NCBI GenBank assembly: GCA_019634365.1
Contig: JAHQVM010000034.1
Span: 1 to 34,029 of the forward strand
Direction: 5' to 3'
Source of the DNA: Flavobacteriaceae bacterium
GTDB taxonomy: Bacteria; Bacteroidota; Bacteroidia; Flavobacteriales; Flavobacteriaceae
Length of the DNA stretch: 34,029 nucleotides
Shown here in pieces: positions 6,834 to 14,347 of this stretch; the first letter of the stretch is position 1, and every line of letters starts with the position of its first letter. Position numbers and translations under genes: made by a program. The notes beneath the pieces are model-generated. The model was given only the letters and a program-made list of their open reading frames with translations, made no database searches and was not told the origin of the DNA.

Positions 6834-8219
6834 ATGAAAAAAATAGTACTCACCCTAGTAATCCTTATGGGTTATCAGTTAGGTATAGCACAGTGCCCGT
6901 CCACAGATATTCTAATTACCTCCCAAGCAGAGATTGATAGTTTCGCTACGGACTATCCCGGATGTACTCAATTAATCCACGAACTCAAAATAGAAGGTAA
7001 TGCAAATAGCATCACCAACCTTCAAGGCCTATCTGTTCTTACCCAAGTTGAAGATCTTGGCATTTTTAGTACGGACATTACAGACCTTCAAGGACTTCAC
7101 AACATTACTTCCATGGGCAGGCTTACCTTTTGGCTCAATCAAGGAGTGGTCGATTTTACTGGGTTAGATGCTGTGCAAACCATGGATGGGGTGGATCTAT
7201 TCGGGAATAACAATATGATTGGGTTTAATGGAATGAATTCAATCCAATCCATGAATACGCTGCATTTGTTCGAGAATGACAACCTTCAGGACATCTCACA
7301 GCTAAGTAATATTACCGAACTGGACTTTTTAACCATTGGGAGTAATCTGTTTAGTAGCTTAAGCGGATTGGAGAATCTGCAGACGGTAGCAGGGGATGTT
7401 GCCATTTCCTCAGAGCTTATATCCAATCTGGATGAATTGTCCAATTTGAATGCTGTTGGAGGGTCTATCTACCTTTCAATCAATGAAAACCTAAACAGTA
7501 TTTCTGGGTTGAACAATGTGGTGACCCTGGTAGACTTATTCTTGGTTAAAAACTATGACCTTACCAATCTCGGAGGTTTGGAAAATGTATCCACGGTAAC
7601 GGGAAGGGTACGCCTCGGTTTTAATGATATGATCAACGATCTGTCCTTTTTAAACAGTATTACCTATATCGGCGATCTTGAAATTTATAGCAATGACAAT
7701 TTACAATCGCTATCGGGTTTGGAAAACTTACAGATTGTGGATGGTCGACTTCTGCTTTTAAATAATTCAGCTCTCAATGATATTTCTGCCTTGGGTGGCG
7801 TTTCACCCGTACAGGTGGAAGAATTGGTGATTTCCGGCAATGCTAACTTAAGTGTTTGTGCCAATCCGTTCGTTTGCACTGCTTTAAATAGTTCAGGAGT
7901 CTCCAAAACCATTGTAAATAATTTGGAAGGCTGTAATACCATTTCTGAAATTCAAGATGCATGTCTCTTGCTTGGAAATGAAGAATTCGAACTTTCGAAA
8001 GCCATCTCAATATTACCCAATCCGGTGGCCAACACCTTGACCATTTCGGCAACAGAAGATTTATTTGTGGAGCATGTTGAGGTATTTGCCATTTCAGGTC
8101 AAAAGGTCCGTGAAACGGTTAAAAGCACGATTGACTTCTCCTATTTTCCAAGTGGCGTTTATCTCGTAAAAGTTCAAACTAACCTTGGGGTGTTAACCGA
8201 AAAGATAGTTAAAGAATAG
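6834..8219 (+). CDS. Secreted L-domain-like repeat protein with T9SS sorting domain
   Basis: A 461-residue exported protein. Residues 1-19 are a signal peptide (MKKIVLTLVILMGYQLGIA). Residues of about 50-345 hold repeats of roughly 20-25 residues built around L-x-x-L-x-x-L and N-x-x-L/I-x-x-L/I-x-G-L, such as ISGLNNVVTL and LGGLENVSTV. These resemble the receptor L-domain or leucine-rich solenoid seen in Bacteroidota surface proteins. The C-terminus from about 392 (SILPNPVANTLTIS to KIVKE) is a type A T9SS sorting domain, so the mature protein should cross the outer membrane and be attached to or released from the surface. The ligand is unknown. It stands alone between obgE and a lipoprotein gene. 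Confidence 0.88.
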   Translation: MKKIVLTLVILMGYQLGIAQCPSTDILITSQAEIDSFATDYPGCTQLIHELKIEGNANSITNLQGLSVLTQVEDLGIFSTDITDLQGLHNITSMGRLTFWLNQGVVDFTGLDAVQTMDGVDLFGNNNMIGFNGMNSIQSMNTLHLFENDNLQDISQLSNITELDFLTIGSNLFSSLSGLENLQTVAGDVAISSELISNLDELSNLNAVGGSIYLSINENLNSISGLNNVVTLVDLFLVKNYDLTNLGGLENVSTVTGRVRLGFNDMINDLSFLNSITYIGDLEIYSNDNLQSLSGLENLQIVDGRLLLLNNSALNDISALGGVSPVQVEELVISGNANLSVCANPFVCTALNSSGVSKTIVNNLEGCNTISEIQDACLLLGNEEFELSKAISILPNPVANTLTISATEDLFVEHVEVFAISGQKVRETVKSTIDFSYFPSGVYLVKVQTNLGVLTEKIVKE

Positions 8220-8274
8220 TCGCGATTCAATTACCACGTCAATTTCGTTATCTTTATAGAAAAAGGTAACAGCT

Positions 8275-8793
8275 ATGAAATTATTTGCGGCCCTCGTATT
8301 AGGTGTATTGCTCACTTCTTGTGGAGCTACAGTTGCTGTCGACTATGAAAAACAAACAGATTGGAGTCCCTATTCCAACTATCAATTTTATCCCAATATT
8401 GATTCAGGTCTTAGCGAATTGGATAATAAAAGGATTAAAAAGGCCATAGACAGTGCTTTTGTAATGACGAAATACGAGCGAGGGGAAAATCCTAGTTTCC
8501 TCATCAATTTCTATGCACAAGAGGCGCTTTCCAATTCCCGAAATACGATTGGCCTGGGAATGGGCGGAGGCGGAGGTAATGTTGGTGTAGGAGGTAGTGT
8601 GGGTATTCCCATTGGAGGCCCAACCATTGAACAACAAATCACGATCGATTTTATCGACGCTCAAAAAGATCAGCTTATATGGCAAGCCATTGTGGATTGT
8701 CGCCTTAAGGAAAAGGCGACCCCAGAGCAAAAAGATGCCCATTATCTAAAAGTGATTCAGAAGGCCCTGAAAAAATTCCCGCCAAAAAATTAA
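8275..8793 (+). CDS. DUF4136-type lipoprotein
   Basis: A 172-residue lipoprotein with lipobox LLTSC and acylated Cys16. After the cysteine it reads GATVAVD, without an immediate acidic cluster, so it may stay on the periplasmic side. The layout fits DUF4136: an N-terminal VDYEKQTDWSPYSNYQFYP block, a glycine-rich middle (GMGGGGGNVGVGG), and a C-terminal half with TIDFIDAQKDQLIWQA and a basic end. No enzymatic motif is visible and the molecular role of the family is not known to me. A near-consensus -7 box TATCTTTA at 8249-8256 sits 19 nt before the ATG. The gene ends in a two-way terminator shared with the facing doxX-like gene. Confidence 0.85.
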   Translation: MKLFAALVLGVLLTSCGATVAVDYEKQTDWSPYSNYQFYPNIDSGLSELDNKRIKKAIDSAFVMTKYERGENPSFLINFYAQEALSNSRNTIGLGMGGGGGNVGVGGSVGIPIGGPTIEQQITIDFIDAQKDQLIWQAIVDCRLKEKATPEQKDAHYLKVIQKALKKFPPKN

Positions 8794-8815
8794 AAAAGGC
8801 CCGAATGGGCCTTTT
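8794..8815. terminator. Bidirectional terminator between the DUF4136 and DoxX genes
   Basis: AAAAGGCCC, loop GAAT, GGGCCTTTT. The 9-bp stem is flanked by A and T runs, so it can end transcripts from either side. It lies between two convergent genes. Confidence 0.85.
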
Positions 8816-8819
8816 AATA

Positions 8820-9191
8820 TCAACTTAGTAGTTCTTTGTATTTGTCTTTATAACCGACAAGTGCCAAAATATTGAGTAGCAACAACACTGCGGCACCGGC
8901 ACTATTGGCCGGATCTAAGGTAAGATGGAATAAAAGTGCATTCACGGAAACACTCATAAGAATGACCGTCATTAAGGCTCCAAATTTGTTGAATATCAAG
9001 GCAACACCTGCCAAAATTTCTACAACTGCAACCAACATTAGTGTTTTAGAGTTGATAAGTGCACCAAAATAGGCACCTGTATCTCCCGTTGGTTCTTCCA
9101 TAGGGATAAAATGGAAAAACTTGTTGAGGCCAAAGACCAGGACAAAAAGTCCGAGGAGGATCCGTATGACCATAAAAACTTTAGAATTCAT
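8820..9191 (-). CDS. DoxX-family inner-membrane protein
   Basis: A 123-residue protein with four membrane helices at about 5-23, 49-67, 70-90 and 98-114. The FVLVFGLNKFFHF pattern at the end of helix 1 and AVVEILAGVALI in helix 2 are typical of the small DoxX/DoxD-like family. Members are linked to redox homeostasis in some bacteria, but the exact function of this one cannot be stated. A near-consensus -7 box TACCTTTA lies upstream on the minus strand (9226 to 9219). It is convergent with the lipoprotein gene and divergent from the TPR gene. Confidence 0.85.
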   Translation of the reverse strand: MNSKVFMVIRILLGLFVLVFGLNKFFHFIPMEEPTGDTGAYFGALINSKTLMLVAVVEILAGVALIFNKFGALMTVILMSVSVNALLFHLTLDPANSAGAAVLLLLNILALVGYKDKYKELLS

Positions 9192-9288
9192 AATCTAAAA
9201 ATTTAATTTGTTACTAATTAAAGGTACAGAATTAAAAATAAAGCCCTCCTGTTAACGTTTCATTTTCAATTGAAATAATAAAGTTATT

Positions 9289-9296
9289 TATATTTG
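9289..9296 (+). promoter_or_regulatory. -7 promoter box of the TPR gene
   Basis: TATATTTG matches TAnnTTTG and predicts a start near 9300. This rules out the in-frame TTG at 9294 as the start codon and supports the ATG at 9315. Confidence 0.6.
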
Positions 9297-9314
9297 AAGT
9301 CCCTAAACTTAGCT

Positions 9315-10274
9315 ATGAATAGATATTTTCTTCTATTACTTATATCCGTTTCCCTTTCTGTATCGGGGCAAAGTGATTTCCAGAGTGCCGAAGCTTTGTT
9401 TAAAGCAGATAAGTTCAATAAAGCTAAGGATATGTTCGAAGCTTATTTGGCCGAACATCCTGAGCATCGTAAGTCCCGTGAATATTTAGGAGATATTGCG
9501 AGTTACGCCAAAGACTGGGATACTGCCATAGATTACTACGAAGAATTGGTAGAAGAGGACGATACCAACGCCGACTATCATTTCAAGTATGGAGGCGCTA
9601 TGGGGATGAAGGCTTTGGAAATTTCCCGCATTAGAGCGCTATCTTACATTGGTGATATTAAACGGGAATTTGAAACAGCTGCTAAATTGGATCCCAATCA
9701 TATTGAAGCACGTTGGGCCTTGGTCGAGTTTTATATTCAACTACCCGGGATTATTGGGGGGAGCGAGAAAAAAGCGATCCGTTATGCCAATCAGTTGGCC
9801 AAGATTTCTCCCGTAGATGGTCATTTGGCCAATGGATATATTGCCGAATACAGTAAGCGCCCGGAAGATGCCGAAAGGCACTATAAGGATGCTGTTGCTG
9901 TGGGAGGTTCGGTTCATACCTATGAAAAACTTACAAAGCTATACGAGGATACCAATCAGCCGGAGAAAGCCATAAAAACGATTGAAACGTGTTTAAAACT
10001 GCATGATAGGAACGCACTGCGGTATCAAATAGGAAAAATTGCCGCGCAATACAATTTGGATGCGGAACTGGGGATTAATTGCCTACAGAAATACATAGAA
10101 AACTATTCGGTAGCCGACGGGGTTCCAAAAGATTGGGCCTATTATCGACTGGCTCAGATCTACAAAAACATGGGGCAGAAAGACACCGCACTGCAATGGA
10201 TAGACAAAGCTCTTAATGACCGTCCTAATTTTAAAGAGGCGAAGAAGGAGCGACAAGTAATCCTAGGACTTTGA
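9315..10274 (+). CDS. Exported tetratricopeptide-repeat protein
   Basis: From the ATG at 9315 this is a 319-residue protein with a signal peptide (MNRYFLLLLISVSLSVSG) and no lipobox, so it is probably periplasmic. TPR-like helix pairs run through most of it: AEALFKADKFNKAKDMFEAY, the AKDWDTAIDYYEELVEED repeat, and two C-terminal repeats around PEKAIKTIETCLKLHD and DTALQWIDKALNDRP. The middle part around HIEARWALVEFYIQLPGIIG also occurs in periplasmic TPR proteins of this phylum. TPR arrays act as protein-binding scaffolds, and no partner is evident. The next gene, mpl, has its own spacing of about 100 bp. Confidence 0.85.
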   Translation: MNRYFLLLLISVSLSVSGQSDFQSAEALFKADKFNKAKDMFEAYLAEHPEHRKSREYLGDIASYAKDWDTAIDYYEELVEEDDTNADYHFKYGGAMGMKALEISRIRALSYIGDIKREFETAAKLDPNHIEARWALVEFYIQLPGIIGGSEKKAIRYANQLAKISPVDGHLANGYIAEYSKRPEDAERHYKDAVAVGGSVHTYEKLTKLYEDTNQPEKAIKTIETCLKLHDRNALRYQIGKIAAQYNLDAELGINCLQKYIENYSVADGVPKDWAYYRLAQIYKNMGQKDTALQWIDKALNDRPNFKEAKKERQVILGL

Positions 10275-10321
10275 TTTCTTAAATTGAAATCTTACCATTT
10301 TCATCTATCTATTTGCTGTAT

Positions 10322-10337
10322 ATTTACTTCGGTAAAT
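10322..10337 (+). promoter_or_regulatory. Hairpin with UUCG loop upstream of mpl
   Basis: ATTTAC, loop TTCG, GTAAAT: a perfect 6-bp stem closed by C-G around a UUCG tetraloop, an unusually stable loop type in RNA. There is no T-run after it, so it is a poor terminator. It lies in the probable leader region of mpl, 39 bp before the ATG. Confidence 0.35.
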
Positions 10338-10375
10338 GAATGAGCACCTAGTTCATTTTCTTTTCTGAAATTTTT

Positions 10376-11731
10376 ATGAAAGTACATTTTATAGCCATTG
10401 GCGGAGCCGCAATGCACAACTTGGCATTGGCACTACATGAAAAAGGATATGAGGTTACGGGAAGTGACGATGAAATTTTCGATCCCTCCAAATCAAGATT
10501 GAATGCAAAGGGGCTATTGCCGGATGCCTTTGGATGGTTTCCTGAGAAGATTACTTCGGCATTGGATGCCATTATCTTGGGAATGCACGCTAAACCTGAT
10601 AACCCAGAGTTGCTAAAAGCGCAAGGATTGGGTCTTACCATTTATAGTTATCCCGAATTCCTGTACGAACAGTCCAAGAACAAAACACGGGTGGTTATTG
10701 GTGGTTCACACGGAAAAACCACCATTACCTCTATGATTTTGCACGTTTTGCAATATCATGATCGAGATGTTGATTATATGGTGGGAGCCCAATTAGAAGG
10801 GTTCGACACCATGGTGCGATTAACCGATGACAATGATTTTATAGTCTTGGAAGGAGATGAATATCTCTCTTCTCCCATAGATAGGCGTCCAAAGTTTCAT
10901 TTGTACAGACCCAATATCGCATTGCTTAGCGGTATTGCATGGGATCATATTAATGTATTTCCCACCTTTGCAGGATATGTGGAGCAATTTTCCATTTTCT
11001 TGGAGCAAATCACCCCTGGAGGAGCCATTATTTATAATGAAGAGGATGTGGAGGTGAAGAAGGTAGTGGAAGGTTCCAATCAGTTGATTAAAAAATATCC
11101 TTACCAAACTCCTTCCTATTCGGTAGATGAGGGACAAACCTTGTTGGATACGCCCGAAGGTCCTATGCCCATTGAAGTCTTTGGAAAGCACAATCTCAAT
11201 AATCTGGAAGGTGCTCGATGGATTTGTCAGCTCATGGGTGTAGATCAAGATGATTTTTATGAGGCGATAGGTACTTTTAGCGGTGCTAGCAAACGTTTGG
11301 AAAAGATTGCTGAAGGAAACACAAGCGTTGCTTTCAAGGACTTTGCCCATTCTCCCAGTAAGGTAAAAGCGACCACCCAAGCAGTGAAGGATCAATATTC
11401 GAACCGACACCTATTGGCCTGTCTCGAATTGCATACGTACAGTAGTCTTAATCCCGAATTCCTCTCAGAATATCACGGTGCCTTGAATGCTGCGGATACT
11501 GCTGTGGTTTTTTACTCTCCGCATGCTGTGGCCATTAAGAAGCTCGATCCTATTTCAGAAGAACAGATAGCGGAGGCTTTCCAACGGGATGATTTGATTA
11601 TCTATACTGATCCTAAAGCATTTAAAGATTATTTGTTTGCCAAGAGGCTGGATAATACCTCTTTGTTGCTTATGAGTAGCGGGAATTACGGTGGGTTGGA
11701 CTTCAATGAGATTCAGAAGATTGTGTTGTAG
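10376..11731 (+). CDS. mpl: UDP-N-acetylmuramate:L-Ala-gamma-D-Glu-meso-Dap ligase
   Basis: A 451-residue Mur-ligase-family protein that reattaches recycled murein tripeptide to UDP-MurNAc, so that peptidoglycan fragments are reused in the cytoplasm. The N-terminal nucleotide fold begins VHFIAIGGAAMHNLA, where MurC proteins have a similar GIGG loop. The ATP-binding loop is GGSHGKTT (109-116). The central domain has LEGDEY and the AWDHINVFPTF block, and the C-terminal domain has KDFAHSPSKV and the CLELHTYSSLN stretch. Length and the GAAMHNLA form favour Mpl over MurC. It implies meso-diaminopimelate-type peptidoglycan. It is not obviously cotranscribed with its neighbours. Confidence 0.92.
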   Translation: MKVHFIAIGGAAMHNLALALHEKGYEVTGSDDEIFDPSKSRLNAKGLLPDAFGWFPEKITSALDAIILGMHAKPDNPELLKAQGLGLTIYSYPEFLYEQSKNKTRVVIGGSHGKTTITSMILHVLQYHDRDVDYMVGAQLEGFDTMVRLTDDNDFIVLEGDEYLSSPIDRRPKFHLYRPNIALLSGIAWDHINVFPTFAGYVEQFSIFLEQITPGGAIIYNEEDVEVKKVVEGSNQLIKKYPYQTPSYSVDEGQTLLDTPEGPMPIEVFGKHNLNNLEGARWICQLMGVDQDDFYEAIGTFSGASKRLEKIAEGNTSVAFKDFAHSPSKVKATTQAVKDQYSNRHLLACLELHTYSSLNPEFLSEYHGALNAADTAVVFYSPHAVAIKKLDPISEEQIAEAFQRDDLIIYTDPKAFKDYLFAKRLDNTSLLLMSSGNYGGLDFNEIQKIVL

Positions 11732-11872
11732 CATTAGTGTTTTATTCAAGAATCTAGACTTCATCAACTCGAGACTAAACAATAAACTCAAAATAATGGG
11801 CGTTTTAGTAGCCTAACCAGTCAGTCGGCGTATTCTATACAAATACTTATTATTCACTAAAACCATTGTATT

Positions 11873-12517
11873 ATGTATAGACTTGTGTTATCTGCTTTTG
11901 CTCTATCCTTTTTTCTAGTATCCTGTAATAGCGACAACGGGAATGGTACCGTTCAGGATAATGACCCTGCAAATTTTTATGCCCTAACCGTCGGGAATAC
12001 TTGGGAGTATGAAGTTTCTAGGTATAATGCTACCACGGAGGAATACGAACTTCAAGATTTGAGGATTACCAATACCATTACAGATCAGACTAAGATAGGC
12101 GGAGAGACTTATTTCGTCTTTACCACGACGACCACAGGCGATTATGAGTGTGAGTCCTGTGTTAACTGTTTCAGGGATGAAATCGTGAGAGATTCCCTAG
12201 GGTATTTAATTAATGATCAGGGAACCATTTTATTCTCAAATTCACCTACCGAAGATTTTCTAATAGGAGCCACTCCTTGGGGTGGGATTTATGGAGAGTA
12301 TTCAGGCTCAGATGTTGATATAAGCACGCCTGCTGGAGATTTTCAAACCTATCAAAATGAAATTTATGGAGTGCTAAGTAATGGGGACATTCCGCCAAGT
12401 AGGGATGTGCATCAGTTCGCAGAAAACGTTGGGAGAGTGCAAAGAACGGTGAGTTTGTTAAGTCAATCTATTCCATGGCACAAAATGGTGCTTCGTTCTT
12501 ATACGTTGGAGGATTAA
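11873..12517 (+). CDS. Lipoprotein of unknown function
   Basis: A 214-residue protein with a lipoprotein signal, lipobox FLVSC and acylated Cys18. The mature start NSDNGNGT is polar and flexible. The motif FYALTVGNTWEYEV, about 20 residues after the cysteine, and the alternating beta-like pattern that follows are common in Bacteroidota envelope lipoproteins. A CESCVNC cluster at about residue 96-102 could form disulfides or bind metal; this is inference. There is no known catalytic motif. It converges on the PaiB-like gene with only 6 bp between stop codons and no terminator in between. Confidence 0.75.
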   Translation: MYRLVLSAFALSFFLVSCNSDNGNGTVQDNDPANFYALTVGNTWEYEVSRYNATTEEYELQDLRITNTITDQTKIGGETYFVFTTTTTGDYECESCVNCFRDEIVRDSLGYLINDQGTILFSNSPTEDFLIGATPWGGIYGEYSGSDVDISTPAGDFQTYQNEIYGVLSNGDIPPSRDVHQFAENVGRVQRTVSLLSQSIPWHKMVLRSYTLED

Positions 12518-12523
12518 TTGCGG

Positions 12524-13129
12524 TTACGAATACATTTCTTCAATAAAGTCCAGGGCATTGTCCCTGGATTTTTCAATAAGTGCCTGCTTGGCCAATTGCT
12601 GGTCCCGTTTATTCTTGTCCTGTGACAACTTGAATTTGCCTTCCCAATTCGTAATAATGATGTCAAAAGCCTGTATGTAATGTACGGCAGCCTCCATCCG
12701 GGTATTATCCTTTTCTAAAATGAACTTTGGGTTATCACCCTCAAGGAATTCGGTCATGGCTATCATGGTGTCTTTTGCCTTTTCGGGATCATTGATCAAA
12801 TTAACGGTACCGTTAACATGCACAATAAGATAGTTCCATGTGGGTAATTGAGTAGTGGAGTAAACACTTGGGGAAATATACGTATCTGGCCCCTTGAAAA
12901 CTACTGTAACTTCGGCTCCCTGAGTCAGTGTTTCTACCTGCGGATTGTACTTGTCAATATGCGCTACCAAACGGCCCGACTGCTCGTTGTAAATTATGGG
13001 AATGTGGGTTACAAAGGGAATTCCGTTTTTGGCAGAAACCAGCATTCCCAAAGGGTACTGTTTCACCAGGGAAATCATTTTTTCGACATCCTGAATCTGA
13101 TGGTGCTGTGGAGGATAGTTGCCATTCAT
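12524..13129 (-). CDS. PaiB-like FMN-binding protein
   Basis: From the ATG at 13129 this is 201 residues, the usual size for the PaiB/FMN-binding negative transcriptional regulator family with a split-barrel flavin fold. Family features seen are the N-terminal YPPQHHQIQD, the YPLGMLVSAKNGIPFVTHIP strand pair, HIDKYNPQ, and the VVFKGPDTYISPSVY to LPTWNY segment. PaiB in Bacillus subtilis is tied to repression of sporulation and protease genes, but here a flavin- or heme-binding role is just as likely. A TTG at 13144 in the same frame would overlap the upstream gene by 11 nt. I prefer the ATG, which follows the upstream stop codon by 4 nt, implying coupled translation. Confidence 0.88.
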   Translation of the reverse strand: MNGNYPPQHHQIQDVEKMISLVKQYPLGMLVSAKNGIPFVTHIPIIYNEQSGRLVAHIDKYNPQVETLTQGAEVTVVFKGPDTYISPSVYSTTQLPTWNYLIVHVNGTVNLINDPEKAKDTMIAMTEFLEGDNPKFILEKDNTRMEAAVHYIQAFDIIITNWEGKFKLSQDKNKRDQQLAKQALIEKSRDNALDFIEEMYS

Positions 13130-13133
13130 ATTC

Positions 13134-13577
13134 TTACACTCCAAATTGGCGCAGGTGGTGATCTAGGTGCTTGTATTGCATCTTTCCCCACTGCTCGTTG
13201 GTAAAATATCCAAAACCGGGATGCGGATCCCATGCGGGTTGATCCTTTCGCGATTCGAACTCATCCAGTAAATCTTCAAGCACCGCCTTTTCCTTGGTAA
13301 AATCCCGAGGCTCAGTTTCTTTTAAAAACTTGGCAGTAGGCAGGTTTTTCCGCCATAATTTATCGCTGTACAATGATTTTTTGAAAAATAGTTTGGCAAG
13401 CCAATTGGGTTTCATTCCATAATCGTTCTTTCCCAGCATAATGTTGAACGGACCCTGGCAGTGACGAACCATTTGTCCTACCGTCATCTTTCCCCAATTT
13501 CCTTGGGTGTTTTCGTCCAGATTATTGATCCTGGATCGTATTTCTGAATACGCTTCTGCTTCGAACAATGATTTCAT
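13134..13577 (-). CDS. DUF1569/DinB-like protein
   Basis: A 147-residue protein with the DUF1569 version of the DinB four-helix fold. The N-terminal region has GKMTVGQMVRHCQGPF with His39, and the C-terminus reads HLDHHLRQFGV with His137 and His140/141. Together these match the spaced histidines that bind metal in DinB-like proteins. Many such proteins are thiol-dependent transferases or hydrolases, but the substrate here is unknown. It is the first gene of a two-gene unit with the PaiB-like gene. A -7-like box TACTTTCG (minus strand, 13600 to 13593) lies 15 nt upstream of the ATG and is one base off consensus. Confidence 0.82.
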   Translation of the reverse strand: MKSLFEAEAYSEIRSRINNLDENTQGNWGKMTVGQMVRHCQGPFNIMLGKNDYGMKPNWLAKLFFKKSLYSDKLWRKNLPTAKFLKETEPRDFTKEKAVLEDLLDEFESRKDQPAWDPHPGFGYFTNEQWGKMQYKHLDHHLRQFGV

Positions 13578-13639
13578 TCTTGATATTTTTTACGAAAGTA
13601 TAATTCACTTTAAAGATACATTATTATCTTTATTGAAAA

Positions 13640-14347
13640 GTGATTTGTTTGGGGGGAAACAGCATATCTTTTTCGATAAAAACATGGAATGAGGACGACC
13701 GTCCTCGGGAAAAGCTATTGGTGAAAGGCCCGTCCAGTCTCAGTGATGCCGAATTAATAGCAATACTTATTGGATCCGGCAATAAGAGTGAAAGTGCAGT
13801 CGCATTGAGCAAAAGAATCTTATCCCAATCGGGCAACAGTCTAAAGGAGTTGGGTAAGAAATCCATCCCGGATTTACTGGAATTTTATGGTATAGGAGAA
13901 GCGAAGGCCATTACTATTTTGGCCGCAATGGAGTTAGGGAGAAGGCGACAGGCGGAAAATGTCTTGGATCGCAGGCGAATTACATCTAGTCATATGGCAT
14001 TTGAGTTCTTGCGTCCTATGTTGTCCGATTTGCACCACGAGGAGTTTTGGGCAGTATATCTCAATAATTCGAACAAGGTTCTGCAAACGCATCAATTAAG
14101 CAAAGGGGGTATTACAGGGACTGTGGTCGATGTTAGGCTAACCATGAAAACCGCGCTTCAGCTAAGTGCTGTGGGAATTATTTTGGCACACAATCATCCT
14201 AGTGGAACCTTAGTTCCCAGTGAAGCGGATAAACAACTTACTAAGAAGTTTATTTTTGCTGGAAACAGTCTGGATATTAAAATTCTAGACCATCTTATTA
14301 TCACCGAAAAGACGTACTTTAGCTTTGCAGATGAACAGTTGCTGTAA
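13640..14347 (+). CDS. radC: RadC-family JAMM/MPN-domain protein
   Basis: A 235-residue protein of normal RadC length. The N-terminal part has IKTWNEDDRPREKLL and a helix-hairpin-helix-like stretch LLEFYGIGEAKAITILAA. The C-terminal JAMM domain carries Glu134/135 in HHEEFW, the metal motif HNHPSG with His184 and His186, and Asp197 in SEAD. RadC is named for DNA repair, but its biochemical activity is still debated. The start is a GTG at 13640, the only good start before the conserved IKTWNEDD. A near-consensus -7 box TATCTTTA at 13625-13632 would give a very short leader. An in-frame TTG at 13649 is the alternative. The stop codon overlaps the next ATG (TAATG). Confidence 0.9.
   Translation: MICLGGNSISFSIKTWNEDDRPREKLLVKGPSSLSDAELIAILIGSGNKSESAVALSKRILSQSGNSLKELGKKSIPDLLEFYGIGEAKAITILAAMELGRRRQAENVLDRRRITSSHMAFEFLRPMLSDLHHEEFWAVYLNNSNKVLQTHQLSKGGITGTVVDVRLTMKTALQLSAVGIILAHNHPSGTLVPSEADKQLTKKFIFAGNSLDIKILDHLIITEKTYFSFADEQLL

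Noticed and set aside
8560-8620. Glycine-rich stretch in the DUF4136 lipoprotein as a possible repeat expansion
   Set aside because: Glycine-rich middles are usual in DUF4136-like proteins and the DNA is not a clean tandem repeat.
12515-12526. Possible terminator between the lipoprotein and the PaiB-like gene
   Set aside because: Only 6 bp separate the stop codons and no hairpin is visible.
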